In this document: piece by piece, positions 43,431 through 53,516 of the stretch | Layout of the letters: each line of letters starts with the position of its first letter | Numbering within the stretch: position 1 is the first letter of the stretch | Source of the DNA: CAMPKL01 sp963817465 | GTDB lineage: Bacteria; Acidobacteriota; Terriglobia; Bryobacterales; UBA6623 | Reading direction: 5' to 3' | DNA: 64,000 nt | Assembly: GCA_963817465.1 (NCBI GenBank) | Contig: CAWFOP010000021.1 | Coordinates: 124,001-188,000, forward strand | Translations under genes and position numbers: made by a program | Notes under the pieces: generated by a model | The model's database searches: none | Seen by the model: only the letters and a program-made list of their open reading frames with translations | What the model was told of the DNA's origin: nothing

Positions 43431-46119
43431 AGCAACGCTATTGTATGCCGTCGTGAGGCGATTCGCCGGCGAAGGGCCTTGGATGCCTCAACGGCCGCGA
43501 AGACGGCCGCGGCGGCGCCGCAGCAGACGCCCAATTCGTAAGCCGACAGCGCGCTTGTATGGAAGACGCGCTGGAGGGGCGGGGCGTACACGACCGCCAG
43601 TTGCAACACGGCCGAAGCGCCGGCCGCGAGCGGCAACGCCCGGTTTGAAAGCAAGCCCAGGCTCCAAAGTGATTCACGCTCCGAACGAACCGCGAACGCC
43701 AGAGCCAATTGCGACAGCACCAACGTCGTAAAAGTCAGCGTCCTCCAATGCGGGTCGCCGGCCCGCCACGACAGATACCCGGCCGTCAGCGAGAGCGTGC
43801 CTGTCAGCAGGCCGATCCAGACAATATCGACGCTGACGCCCCGGCTGAACACACTCTCCCCCGGCCGATACGGCGGTCGGCGCATCAGACCGGGCTCGGC
43901 CGGCTCGACCCCCAGGGCGAGCGCGGGAGGCCCGTCCGTGATGAGGTTCATCCACAGGATCTGGAGCGGCAGCAGCGGCAACGGCATGCCGATCAACGGT
44001 CCAACGAGCATCACCCACAACTCGCCCGTGTTCGCCGACAGCAGGAACTTGATGAACTTGCGAATATTGTCAAAGATCAGCCTGCCCTCTTCGATGGCGG
44101 CCACGATTGTCGCGAAGTGTCGTCGCGCAAAACGACGTCCGCCGCTTCTTTGGAAACATCGGAGCCGACCACTCCCATCGCCACGCCGATGTCAGCCTTT
44201 TTAAGCGCGGGCGCGTCGTTCACACCATCTCCGGTCATCGCGACCACCTGCCCGCGCCGCTGCAGAGCCTCCACAATCCGCAGCTTATGTTCGGGCGAAA
44301 CGCGCGCGTAAACTCCGATCTCCTCCGCCTGCGCCTCGAGCTGAGAATCGCTCAAGGCATTGAGGTCGCGCCCTACGATCAGCTGTCCTCCCTCGCCGAC
44401 GCCGAGGCTCTTCGCGATCGAGGCGGCGGTCGCATGGTGGTCGCCCGTGATCATGACCGTGCGAATGCCGGCCTCTTTGCATCTCTCAACGGCCTCTCGA
44501 GCCTCCGGCCGAGGAGGATCCATCAGGCCGATCATCCCGAGGTAGGTCAGGCCTTGCTCGAGCTGCTCCGGAGAAAGTCGTCCCTTGTCATCCCATGCTC
44601 GGGCCGCCGTCGCCAGGACCCTTATTCCCGAAGCGGCCATGGAGTCGTGAGTCCGGCGAATCGATTCGCGAATGTCGTCCGTCAATGACGAGGCGCCGTC
44701 AGACGTCCAAGCGAGGTCACACGCGGCAAGGACACTGTCCAGCGCGCCTTTTGTGAACGATGCCTGACACGATCCCCGGCCTTGAAGCAGAGGCGCCCAA
44801 AGGTCGTCGGTCTCATCAATGCGGTGAAGCGTCGTCATCCGCTTCCGGTTTGAATCGAACGGAACCTCGGCCGTGCGCGGCGAGCGCTCCTCGAGCTCGG
44901 CCTTGTCGACGCCGACGTCCGCCGCCGCTTCAACCAGAGCGGTCTCCGTGGGGTCTCCTGTCGTTCGGCGCCGTCCGTCCGTATCGTGCTCGAGGGTCGC
45001 ATCGTTCGCCAGCGCGGCCGCGGCCAAAGTTAATCGCGCGGCGGCGGGAGTTTCGCGTGACGCGTCCCCGAGATCGGCCGACCCGGCAAGGGTCTCGACC
45101 CGCGTCGCTCGCATTTGGTTTTCCGTCAGCGTGCCGGTCTTGTCCGAGCAGATGAAAGTTACCGACCCCAGCGTTTCCACAGCCGGCAGCCTCCGAATCA
45201 AGGCATTTCGCCGCAACATCCGCCGGGCCCCAAGCGCAAGAGCGATCGTCACGACGGCGGGCAATCCTTCGGGAGCCGCGGCGACAGCCAAACTGACCGC
45301 GGTCAGGAACATCAGATCGAGGGGTTCGCCGCGCAACGCTCCCAGCGCGAACACGACGGCAACAATCACAATAGCGGCCGTCACCAGGAGGCGCCCGAGA
45401 TGATCGAGCCGTTTCTGCAGCGGAGTCCGTTCCGCTGCGACCGTTTGGATCAGTTCCGCGATGCGCCCTAACTCGGTGCGCATGCCTGTTTCCGTTACAA
45501 CCGCCTCGGCTCTGCCGTGGACCGCGGCTGTACCGCGAAAAACCATGTTGCGGCGCTCCGCTAGATCGGAATCTTGCGCGCAACTCTCTGAGGCGCCCTT
45601 CTCGACCGGTTCGGACTCGCCGGTCAATGTCGCTTGGTCGACCCGCAAGTTCGCCGTCTCGACCAGTCTCGCGTCGGCCGTGATCGCGGAGCCGGCGTCG
45701 ATCAGCATGATGTCGCCGGGGACGACATCCGCCGCCTCCGCTTCGATCACGTGACCCGAGCGACGCAGTTTCACACGAGGAGCCGAGAGCTTCTTGAGCG
45801 CCGCCATCGCTTGCTCGGCGCCGTACTCTTGTCTCGCACCAAGAGCTGCATTCAGAACAACGATGGTCATGATCGCGGCGGCGTCCGGCCAGTCCCCCAG
45901 AGCAGCCGAAACCAGCGCCGCCGCGATCAACAGCAAGATGAGAACCGAACTGATTTGCGAAACGACGATCCGCCAAACGCCGCGCCCGCCGCGCTCGACC
46001 AACTCGTTGGGTCCGTACTCGCGAAGCCGATTCTTCGCCGCGTCGTGGTCGAGCCCCTTCGCCGCGGAACCGAGCTCGGCCAACGCTTGCTCTGCGGTAA
46101 GTGCGTGCCAATACGGCAT
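43406..46119 (-). CDS. Cation-transporting P-type ATPase (calcium-type, frameshifted)
   Basis: About 904 residues after correction. N-terminal 'YWHALTAEQALAELGSAAKG' is the cation-ATPase N-domain; then TGES (TLTGESEPVEKG), 'AAAPEGLPAVVTIALALGAR' in M4 (the PEGL metal-site motif), phosphorylation site DKTGT, and hinge 'TGDGVNDAPALKKADIGVAM'. One A is missing near 44118, which ends the main frame at 44077. The rest ('FATIVAAIEEGRLIFDNIRK' and the last helices M5-M10) continues in the next frame to 43406. A Ca2+/Mn2+- or Na+-type P2A pump is likely. It starts 2 bp after the Usp gene stop. Confidence 0.87.
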
Positions 46120-46121
46120 TT

Positions 46122-47003
46122 TCAGTCGAGTTTGATCGGACTCACGAACCCTTCCGGCTTTACCGCCAGAACCGAGACTTCGGCCTCGCCCAGCACCTTC
46201 TCGGCCGTGCTGCCAAGGAGTAGGCCCTCAACTCCGGAATGCACGATCGTACCCATCACGATCAAGTCCATGCCTTCCTCGCGAGCGAATTGGCTGATTG
46301 CCGGGCCCGGATCTCCGCGCAGCAGATTTACATGAGACTCTGGAATCCGGTCCTCGAATTCCGCCGCAAACTTCTCGAGCGACCCACGCGCCAACGCCTC
46401 GATCGGTTCCCCGTACTCCTCCAACAGTTCGGGGCGCAAGCCCTCGCCCCATACATAAAGCACATGGACTTCGCCGCCTTGAAGAAGCGCCACTCCCAGG
46501 GCATGTTCTACAACGCTTCGGGCCAACTTCAGCTCGTGGTCGTCGCCGGCTAGGGGGTCGACCGCAGCCACGATCCGGCGATGCGGTCCGACGTGGCCTC
46601 CCTTCACCGCCCATACGGAGCTGGGGCAGACTCGAAGCAAGCGTACTGCCTCTCCGTGAGGCTCACCCTGGGTAATCACCAAATCAGCGCCTCGGGCGAT
46701 CGCTTCACGTGTGATCTCAATGTGCGGCTTGCCTGTCTTTACGGTGATCTCGACGGTCAACCCCTCGTGGCGGATGCGCCCTGCGACGCCTTCTAGGGCC
46801 TGTTTCAGCTCCGCCTCCAAAGTTTCGGACAGGGCGGGATAACCGTACGCCGGCGTTCGCAGGTAAACGGGCACCGGCTTCTCGACCGCCGCCAGCGTGA
46901 TCTCCGCGTTTGAATGCTTCGCCAGCCAGAACGCGCAGTCAACCGCTTCGTAGACATCACGCGGAGGACGAACATTTACCAACAGTCGACGAAATTGGGT
47001 CAC
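46122..47003 (-). CDS. Universal stress protein, tandem UspA domains
   Basis: A 293-residue protein with two Usp domains: about 5-140 ('FRRLLVNVRPPRDVYEAVDC') and about 145-285 ('RRIVAAVDPLAGDDHELKLA', ATP-binding end 'GTIVHSGVEGLLLGSTAEKV' fitting G-x2-G-x9-G-S/T). Cytoplasmic ATP-binding stress protein. Start is GTG 47003. It is followed after 2 bp by the P-type ATPase gene, and Usp proteins often accompany ion transporters, so a regulatory partner role is plausible. Confidence 0.9.
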   Translation of the reverse strand: MTQFRRLLVNVRPPRDVYEAVDCAFWLAKHSNAEITLAAVEKPVPVYLRTPAYGYPALSETLEAELKQALEGVAGRIRHEGLTVEITVKTGKPHIEITREAIARGADLVITQGEPHGEAVRLLRVCPSSVWAVKGGHVGPHRRIVAAVDPLAGDDHELKLARSVVEHALGVALLQGGEVHVLYVWGEGLRPELLEEYGEPIEALARGSLEKFAAEFEDRIPESHVNLLRGDPGPAISQFAREEGMDLIVMGTIVHSGVEGLLLGSTAEKVLGEAEVSVLAVKPEGFVSPIKLD

Positions 47004-47098
47004 TTAGCCACCCCTCAGACCATCCGTGCTAGGGATTTCAGCGTAGCAATCGCGAGGCCAAGTTACGCTCTTGCAGGAGCGCGAGATCAGTGTGGCGC

Positions 47099-47117
47099 GT
47101 TGCAGCACTGCTGCAAC
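47099..47117. promoter_or_regulatory. Perfect 9-bp palindrome between usp and pirin genes
   Basis: GTTGCAGCA-C-TGCTGCAAC is a perfect inverted repeat with a 1-base centre in the 239-bp divergent region, which is AT-richer than its surroundings. It is a good candidate operator for one or both genes. Confidence 0.5.
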
Positions 47118-47242
47118 AAAGCAAATAGAATCAGAAGCTTGCGCACGGCTCAAGCAGGATATCGAATTGCCGTGAAAGACGCCTCGCAAGCGCTTGCAAC
47201 TTTTGTATCATTCATACATCAATAATTACGAGGTTAACAATC

Positions 47243-47941
47243 ATGCTGGACATCGTCAGATCCGATGAGCGCTATTCGATGGACGCCGGCTGGCTGCAGG
47301 CCAACTGGCACTTCTCCTTCGACCACTACTACGACCCGAACAACGTGCAGTTCGGGCCGCTGCGGGTCTTCAACAACGACGTCGTCCAGCCCGGCAAAGG
47401 CTTCCCGATGCACCCGCACGCCAATATGGAGATCCTGACTTACGTCTTCGACGGCGCGCTCGAGCACCGCGACTCCACGGGCGGACACGGCGTCATCCAC
47501 GCGGGCGAAGTGCAGCGCATGAGCGCGGGGAAGGGCATCGTTCACTCGGAGTTCAACCACTCCAAAACCGATACGGTGGAGCTGGTGCAGATCTGGATTT
47601 TGCCGGCGGCGAAGGACGTCGAGCCGGGCTACGAGCAGGTTCGCTTCAGCCCCGAGCAGCGCACCGGGAAGCTGCTGCCGATCGCCTCGGGCGACGGCGC
47701 GCCGGGTGCGGCCAAGATCGGACAGGACGTGACGATGTTGGTTTCGCGGCTCGAGCCGGGCCAGCGGGTGGAGCACGAGCTGGGCGCCGGCCGCCGGGCC
47801 TACGTGTTCGTCGGCGCGGGCGCGGTCGACCTGAACGGTGAAAAGCTGGAGAAGGGCGACAGCGTGAAGGTGACCGCCGAGACGAAGCTCGAGCTCTCCG
47901 ACGGCGAGGGCGCGGAAGTGGTCGTGCTCGATTTGCCTTGA
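47243..47941 (+). CDS. Pirin family protein
   Basis: A 232-residue bicupin pirin. Metal ligands are seen in the N-terminal cupin: 'GFPMHPHANMEILTYVFDG' (His, His, Glu) and 'AGKGIVHSEFNHS'. 'DHYYDPNNVQFGPLRVFNND' is a typical opening. Some pirins oxidise quercetin, others act as redox-sensing cofactors; which applies is unknown. A Shine-Dalgarno GAGG lies upstream (TTACGAGGTTAACAATC). Confidence 0.9.
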   Translation: MLDIVRSDERYSMDAGWLQANWHFSFDHYYDPNNVQFGPLRVFNNDVVQPGKGFPMHPHANMEILTYVFDGALEHRDSTGGHGVIHAGEVQRMSAGKGIVHSEFNHSKTDTVELVQIWILPAAKDVEPGYEQVRFSPEQRTGKLLPIASGDGAPGAAKIGQDVTMLVSRLEPGQRVEHELGAGRRAYVFVGAGAVDLNGEKLEKGDSVKVTAETKLELSDGEGAEVVVLDLP

Positions 47942-47961
47942 GCGGTCAGACTTGTCCGTGC

Positions 47962-48204
47962 ATGGCCGATAAGAGCGTCATGCAGATCCAGGCGATCGCC
48001 GTAGCGGCGCTGGCGCGGTCGGAGACGGACTTCTCGAAGGCCGCGTCGAAGGTTTCCCAAGCCGCGGCCCAGTCGAGCGACACCATTGAGCTGAGCGTCG
48101 CCGCGGTGGAGCTCACTCAGGCGACGACGGCCTTCAAGGCGGCGCTCGAGATCGCCAAGTCGGCCGACGAGATCGCAAAGCGGACGCTCGACGTCTTGGG
48201 CTGA
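47962..48204 (+). CDS. Small helical protein resembling the ends of flagellar rod/hook proteins
   Basis: An 80-residue all-helical protein just after pirin. The C-terminal half ('TIELSVAAVELTQATTAFKA' then 'AKSADEIAKRTLDVL') resembles the conserved C-terminal helix of flagellar rod and hook proteins (pattern DLA..M..L..A..AF.A....KTADEM...LL). The N-terminal part 'MQIQAIAVAALARSETDFSK' resembles their N-terminal helix. The folded middle domain is absent. No flagellar genes are nearby. I am unsure of the relationship. Start ATG 47962 is preferred over TTG 47938, which overlaps the pirin stop. Confidence 0.5.
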   Translation: MADKSVMQIQAIAVAALARSETDFSKAASKVSQAAAQSSDTIELSVAAVELTQATTAFKAALEIAKSADEIAKRTLDVLG

Positions 48205-48246
48205 CCGCCCGGCGGACGCCGCATCGGCCTCCGCGGGAGCGACGGA

Positions 48247-50370
48247 CTAGGGGCCGCTGGAAGAGGGCTCGGGCAGCTCAAAAAGGCTTTGACGTTGGTC
48301 ACGATAGAGGAGCTTGGGCGCCGTGAGAACAGCGCCCGCCGGCTCGTCGTATCGCCGCGACAGGAGCAGAAAGCGGTAGTTGCGTTCGGCGAGAAGCGCG
48401 CGCAAGGCCGTTTTCGGATCTTCGTCCTTGCCGGGCGACGCACACCAAAACTTCCAGGGGTACGGGACAAATCCACGCGTGCAACTTCCGACGGAAAGAA
48501 TGTCGTCGTCACGCGTCGCGACGTCCGATAAGGCTCGATAGGCGGGGTAGTTGGCGTGCGACTCGGCCAAATAGGCTTGGTCGTCGAGGCGCCGGGCGAG
48601 GTAGCGGATCTGGGTCGAGCTGTTGCCCATGATCAGGCTGGCGGAGAAGCTCACCAGGCAGCCGTAGATCACGGCTGCCGTAACGAATCCGCGGACGGCG
48701 GCGGGCGTGCGTCGAAAGAATTCCCAGAATGGATAGGCCAGCAAGGGGCCGACCATGAGCACGGGCGATATCCCATAACGCAGCGTGCGCATGGTGGACG
48801 ACCAATAAAACAGCCCTCCAGCCACGAGGAGAATGGTCAGCTTCGCCGCTTTGGACCACTCGAGGCGCGGCGCGATGACGAGCGTCACGAAGAAGAAGGC
48901 GGCGATGATCCCAACCGGAGTCTGAATCGGGCCTTCGAAGAGCATGTAGCCCTTGGTATGCGCTTGAATCGGGATGTTGACGTAGCGCCACAGGTTGTTG
49001 ATCGCGGTGTTGGGATCGGAGGGATCGAGCGCGTCCAGAGCGTGACTGGCGCGGTCGGGGTATGTCAGAGATCCCTTGAGCAGCCAGGTGTGAACGTACC
49101 AGAGGGAAGCGGTGACGGCGCCGGAGGCTGCGGTTGCTGCGAGGGCTCGGAACGGGCGAGCGTGTTTGAAACAGGCGTAGAGGAAAAACAGCCCCAGCGG
49201 AAGAGCGGCGAAGACGGCGGTCGGCTTGACGGCGAAGCTCGCGCCGAGCAGAAACGAGGCGAAGCCGATCCAGCGGATTTCGCGGGTCTCGAGCCACAGC
49301 ACACAGGCCAACAACGAGGCTGCCTGAAACGACGCCATGGCAACGTCGTTTTTGACGACGGCGCCGCTCCACAACAGAAACGGCATGCCGGCCGTGGCCG
49401 CGACGCCTAGGACGATGGCGGGCGGCGGGAAGCGGCTCAGGCGGCACAGCTCGATCACGAAAAGCAGAGCGAGGCCGAGGAAGGCCAGCGAGAACAATTG
49501 GGCCGAGGCTTGCCCGCCGAGCAGGTAGCAGACGGCGAGGAGAGTTTCGTAGCCCTGCGGCCGGTACGAGTAGGCGAGCTGGCTGAAGTCGATGAGGCCG
49601 CCGGCGAGAGCGTGCGTCTTGATGAGCGGCAGATGGAAGAGCAGGGCGTCGACGGCGATGGAAGGGGTGAGCGCGGTCGCAACGGTCAGGCCCGCCAAAA
49701 GGAAGATGAAAAACAGCGCGCAGCCGATCAGGATCGAACGCCCCAATGACGGGGCGGCGCGCCAGTCGCTCAGCGTCCGGCCGGCGGCCTCCCGGAGATG
49801 CGCTAAGCGGCGGCCCCGGACCAGAATTGGGACGAGGATCAAGGCGGCGGCGCAGACGGGAGTGTACAGGTCCGCCAGTCCCATGAAGAAGGCGAAAACG
49901 AGTTGGACGGCGAGACCGGCGGCGACGGCGAAGCCGATCTCAGAGAGCGCGGTGGGCGCGATCAGGCCCGCACGCTCGAGCAGCCACGATCCCAACGACC
50001 AGGCCGACAGCAGCGCGAACCCCGCCACGACCGAGCCGACAGGGTGCCGATAGAGCGAGGGAGCAATCACCAGCAAAGCCATTGCAATCGGCTCGTGACG
50101 CCAAAATCCGCGACGCCGCCAAAAGGCGTATGCGACGGCGCCTAGCGCCAGCAGCGGGGCTGCGATCGCAAGCGCACGGGCATAGGCTGGGCTCGAATCG
50201 CCGAAGAAGGCGATTTGCTTCGTCACCGCGGGCCAGGTCTGATAGCAGACGTTGACGATCCAAAGGGCGAGAATCAGGCCGAGCAGCCAGGGAATGACGC
50301 GGGAGTCCTGGGCGGCCGGCTCGTCGACTGTTTGGGACCCAAGCTTTTGCGACGTTTCCATCCGGCTCAA
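48247..50370 (-). CDS. Polytopic GT-C-type glycosyltransferase-like membrane protein
   Basis: A 707-residue membrane protein with about 13-15 hydrophobic helices. It carries features of GT39/PMT_2-like enzymes: an acidic loop after the first helices ('TALTPSIAVDALLFHLPLIK'), then 'YRPQGYETLLAVCYLLGGQA', 'GAVVKNDVAMASFQAASLLA' and a soluble C-terminal part ('YRALSDVATRDDDILSVGSC'). Such enzymes move sugars from polyprenyl-phosphate donors to glycans or proteins on the outer face of the membrane. Start could be ATG 50361 (Met4). It follows the sulfotransferase/GT4/GT2 group on the same strand (64 bp gap), so is probably part of the same surface glycan locus. Confidence 0.72.
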   Translation of the reverse strand: MSRMETSQKLGSQTVDEPAAQDSRVIPWLLGLILALWIVNVCYQTWPAVTKQIAFFGDSSPAYARALAIAAPLLALGAVAYAFWRRRGFWRHEPIAMALLVIAPSLYRHPVGSVVAGFALLSAWSLGSWLLERAGLIAPTALSEIGFAVAAGLAVQLVFAFFMGLADLYTPVCAAALILVPILVRGRRLAHLREAAGRTLSDWRAAPSLGRSILIGCALFFIFLLAGLTVATALTPSIAVDALLFHLPLIKTHALAGGLIDFSQLAYSYRPQGYETLLAVCYLLGGQASAQLFSLAFLGLALLFVIELCRLSRFPPPAIVLGVAATAGMPFLLWSGAVVKNDVAMASFQAASLLACVLWLETREIRWIGFASFLLGASFAVKPTAVFAALPLGLFFLYACFKHARPFRALAATAASGAVTASLWYVHTWLLKGSLTYPDRASHALDALDPSDPNTAINNLWRYVNIPIQAHTKGYMLFEGPIQTPVGIIAAFFFVTLVIAPRLEWSKAAKLTILLVAGGLFYWSSTMRTLRYGISPVLMVGPLLAYPFWEFFRRTPAAVRGFVTAAVIYGCLVSFSASLIMGNSSTQIRYLARRLDDQAYLAESHANYPAYRALSDVATRDDDILSVGSCTRGFVPYPWKFWCASPGKDEDPKTALRALLAERNYRFLLLSRRYDEPAGAVLTAPKLLYRDQRQSLFELPEPSSSGP

Positions 50371-50434
50371 CGGGAGCGCCGACGAAGCTTGGACATCGAT
50401 CCGGCGGAGCGAAGAAAGTAGCGTATCACGGCGG

Positions 50435-51425
50435 TCAGCGGCGTTTGGCGACCCAACGATCGGCCTCTTTGGATAGACGGTAGCCGGTTTGCTCGCAGAG
50501 CCCGGCTAGGCTGGGAGCGACTAGCTGAACCTCATCGTCGGACGGTTGTGATGCGGATGCGTAGACGGGATTGCGCACGAGATGGGCCAGCTTGGCGGCA
50601 ATGCCGGCGTCAGGGTCGATGCCGGCGAAGCGGTAGACGTCCCCGGCGACCTTGGCCGGATTTTCCAGCAGGTCCTCGAGGCGGATCTCCATCCAGATTT
50701 GCTGTCCAACGCTCTCCCGGGCCGCTGTCAGGGCGGCGGCGCAAGTTTTCCATTGGGCGGCGGCGATGTTGGGGATCGGCTCGGCTTTGAGGTCGCGCCA
50801 GCCTTCGATCAGCGCGAAGCACCATTGGCGGCGGTGGGGATAGCCGGGGATCGTCAGATCTTCCGGCACGTAGTAGGACCGAAAGCGGCCGTGGGGGTCG
50901 CGCCAACCGGCGATCATGGAGCGGATGGTCGCCAGGGGGTCCCGGCGGACGACGAGGAAGCGAGCGTCGGGGAACAGGTCGAGCAGATACGGCACGCGCA
51001 AGCTGTTTTCGGGCGTCTTTTCGACGAAGCGCCTCTCGGAGAAGTAGGAACGCAGGAAGGCGCCGGCGAAGCGGCGTTCTCCCAGGCCGAGCCGGCCCGC
51101 GCCGACGGCGTCGGAACCCCAGCCGGTGTAGCGGGGGTGATGGTAGGCGCGCCAGAGGTCGTGGCCCTCGCGGGGCAGCGCGCCGAAGCCGGGGGCCCCG
51201 GCGAGCCAGCGGAAGACCATAGTGGTGCCCGAGCGTGGGGCGCCGAGGATGAACAAGGGGCGGTCAAAGCTTTGCCGCTGGAGGAGCGCCGCAGCGAAGC
51301 GGGCGGTCCGCGTGAAGCTAACGCGACGAGCAAGGTTGGAGGTTCGCCAAACAATACCCCAGGGGTCTTCGAAGCGGCTCAACCAGGTCGGCGTTTGCCG
51401 GCTCAGATCACGGGCGCCGTTCACC
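50435..51425 (-). CDS. Sulfotransferase family protein
   Basis: A 329-residue PAPS-dependent sulfotransferase-like enzyme: 5'-phosphosulfate loop 'LFILGAPRSGTTMVFRWLAG' (about 48-67), 3'-phosphate region 'FVEKTPENSLRVPYLLDLFP' and 'RFLVVRRDPLATIRSMIAGW', plus the C-terminal 'IRLEDLLENPAKVAGDVYRF'. The start GTG 51425 overlaps the TGA of the GT4 gene (GTGA), so the genes are coupled. In the raw sequence an indel in the GT4 gene fuses both into one 721-residue frame, which I think is false. Probably sulfates a glycan made by the neighbouring glycosyltransferases. Confidence 0.85.
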
Positions 51426-52552
51426 GCGGCCTCCGGCCGTTTGCGAGCTCCCACAGCTTGTCCATGGTCTTGTCGGCCGTGTAAGCCCAAGTGATCCGTT
51501 GCGCGGTCTCGAGCCCCTTGTTGCGAAGGCGCTCGCGCGAGGTCCGCATCCCGGACCAACCGCACCATCGCGCCTGCAAGCTGATGTCGTTCCGGCTCGG
51601 GCACGAGCAGGGCGGCCTCGCGGGCGAATTCGGAGATGCTGCCCTGGTCGACCGAAATAACCGGCGTTCCGCAGGCCATCGCTTCGAGCACGGGGATGCC
51701 GAAGCCCTCGGCCTCGCAGGCGGGGAACACGAACGCGGACGCGGCGCTATAGAGGGCCGGCAGCTCGTGGTGGGGTACGAACGGAATCCACTGAATCCTG
51801 TCGGGCAAGCCCAGGCGAGCGGCGAACGAGGGCACGTCGTAGCCTAGCGTGTCCGGCCCGGCCAACACGAGGTTGTGGCCGAAGTCGGGGCTGCGCGCCG
51901 CCGCGGCGAAGCCCTCGAGCAACTCGGGGATGAAGTGCCGTCCGGAGAGCTTCCCGACGTAGAGCAGATACGGCGCGTCGGAGCGGATATGGCGCTTCAC
52001 GATCTCGAGCCGCTCGGGGCCGTCGGGGACGGGAACGAAGAGGTCGCTGGCGGCCAGATAGGTCGTGGAGACGCGATCGTCGGGCGCGCCGAACTGTTCG
52101 GTGACGCGCGTCTTCACGGCCTCAGAGCATACGAAGACGTGCGCGGCTTGGCGAACGGCTTGGCGATGCAGGCGATCGTAGACGGCGCCGCGAAAGGCCG
52201 CATAGCCTAGGCCTTCGTGGACAGCGGGCCCCAGGTAAGAGACGGCATAGGGCGTCTGACAGCGCAGTGGGGCGGTATAGGACGGGCAGAACAACACATC
52301 GGCGTCGCGCGCCGCGCGGCCGAGCCACACAGTCTCCCAGAGCGGATCGGAGCATGGGCGGCCGACGAGGCGAACGGTGAACGGCTCCAGCGGAACCTGA
52401 GCCAGGTCGGTCCGGATCGGCTTCGGCGCGTACAGGATCACTTCGTCGAACGGCGTACCGCGGCGCGCCCAGTGCCGCAAAAGGCATTCGACATAGCGAC
52501 CGACGCCGGTGAACGGACGCGTGAGCCTGACGACGTTGATTCCGAGCTTCAC
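51422..52552 (-). CDS. Glycosyltransferase family 4 protein (frameshifted near its end)
   Basis: About 376 residues. GT-B fold: N-domain 'VKLGINVVRLTRPFTGVGRY', hinge 'APYLLYVGKLSGRHFIPELL', and the GT4 E-x7-E site in 'EGFGIPVLEAMACGTPVIS'. Near 51530 one extra base disrupts the frame. Corrected, it ends 'NKGLETAQRITWAYTADKTM' and stops at 51424-51422. Start GTG 52552 overlaps the stop of the GT2-like gene (GTGA). Transfers a sugar from a nucleotide donor with retention; acceptor unknown. Confidence 0.83.
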
Positions 52553-53409
52553 TTCGTTGACGTACCCCGCAGCGAGCCGACGGCCTCCCCGGCGGACCAA
52601 GCGATCGCCAACATTGTCAGGCTCGGCAGCGCCCGGGCGAGATCCAAAAGCATGGCCGGAGGGCTGAACGCGGACCGCGCCGCTCGCGCGACGAGCAGGG
52701 CGGGGAGGGCGGCCGTGCGCAGAGCGAGCGCGAGGCGCGCGACCGGAGACTTGCCGTCCGCATGCTCGCGGCCGTACTCGAGGCCATGACGCCAGCGCTG
52801 GCGGAAGAAGAGCGCAAACGGGACTCGGCCGGCGGCGGTGACTCGAATTGCGGGGTCGAACAGCAGGCGATGTCCGTCTTGGCGCATTTGGGCGTGAAGC
52901 TCATGCTCCCAGAAGCCGCGGGCGCGGATCCACGGCCGATAGGCTTGAAGAGCCGCGACGCGGTAGGCGGCGTTGTCGCCGGCGAAGTCGTCGACCTCGA
53001 CGGTCCGGCGCTTGCTGCGATAGCCGCCGTAACGCAGCAGGTAAAGCGCGACGGCGGCGCCGCTTGCGCGTTGAGGGGGCGCGATCGCGCCGCCGACACC
53101 CGCCGCAGACTCGTCTTCGAAGGCCTCGAGGAGCTTCGGGAAATAGTCGTCGTTCGGCTTGAACAACGATGTGCTGAAGGCGACGATTTCGGCGCGCGTC
53201 GCATCGAGCCCGGCGGACCAGAGCTCAGGGGTGAGAGGATCGCCGGGGACGCGCTGCGCGAGGACGCCTGTTTGTCGCCGATGCTCCGCCGGGATCGGGT
53301 CCGCCGCGACGATGACAAGCTCGGCTCCGGCGGCGACGCAGGCGGCTTGCCATTGCGCGCAGGAGGCGAAGCCTTCGCGGCAGGCGAGGACGACGGCTAG
53401 GCTCGGCAT
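52549..53409 (-). CDS. Family-2-like glycosyltransferase
   Basis: A 286-residue protein with a divergent GT-A fold: 'SLAVVLACREGFASCAQWQA' start, 'LVIVAADPIPAEHR', 'GDPLTPELWSAGLDATRAEI', where the usual DxD region reads 'FKPNDDYFPKLLEAFEDESA', then 'DNAAYRVAALQAYRPWIRAR' and 'GFWEHELHAQMRQDGHRLLF', the usual GT2 acceptor motif, and a hydrophobic tail. Start ATG 53409 has GAAGG upstream. It is the first gene of the GT2-GT4-sulfotransferase set with GTGA overlaps. Confidence 0.78.
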   Translation of the reverse strand: MPSLAVVLACREGFASCAQWQAACVAAGAELVIVAADPIPAEHRRQTGVLAQRVPGDPLTPELWSAGLDATRAEIVAFSTSLFKPNDDYFPKLLEAFEDESAAGVGGAIAPPQRASGAAVALYLLRYGGYRSKRRTVEVDDFAGDNAAYRVAALQAYRPWIRARGFWEHELHAQMRQDGHRLLFDPAIRVTAAGRVPFALFFRQRWRHGLEYGREHADGKSPVARLALALRTAALPALLVARAARSAFSPPAMLLDLARALPSLTMLAIAWSAGEAVGSLRGTSTK

Positions 53410-53516
53410 CGGATCGCCTTCGCGGCGGGCGCTCGTCAAGCCCAGTAGTGTATCCCAGGCCCGCTATGCTGGTCTGGCGCCCCGATTCGCGCGGGCGCAA
53501 GTGTCGGCAAGTATCG

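Noticed and set aside
41950..43731. 593-residue plus-strand open frame
   Set aside because: Antisense of the sulfatase and the end of the ATPase; no motif recognised.
50435..52600. Single 721-residue glycosyltransferase-sulfotransferase fusion protein
   Set aside because: The middle segment matches neither family. Removing one base near 51530 restores a normal GT4 end and a GTGA overlap with a normal sulfotransferase start.
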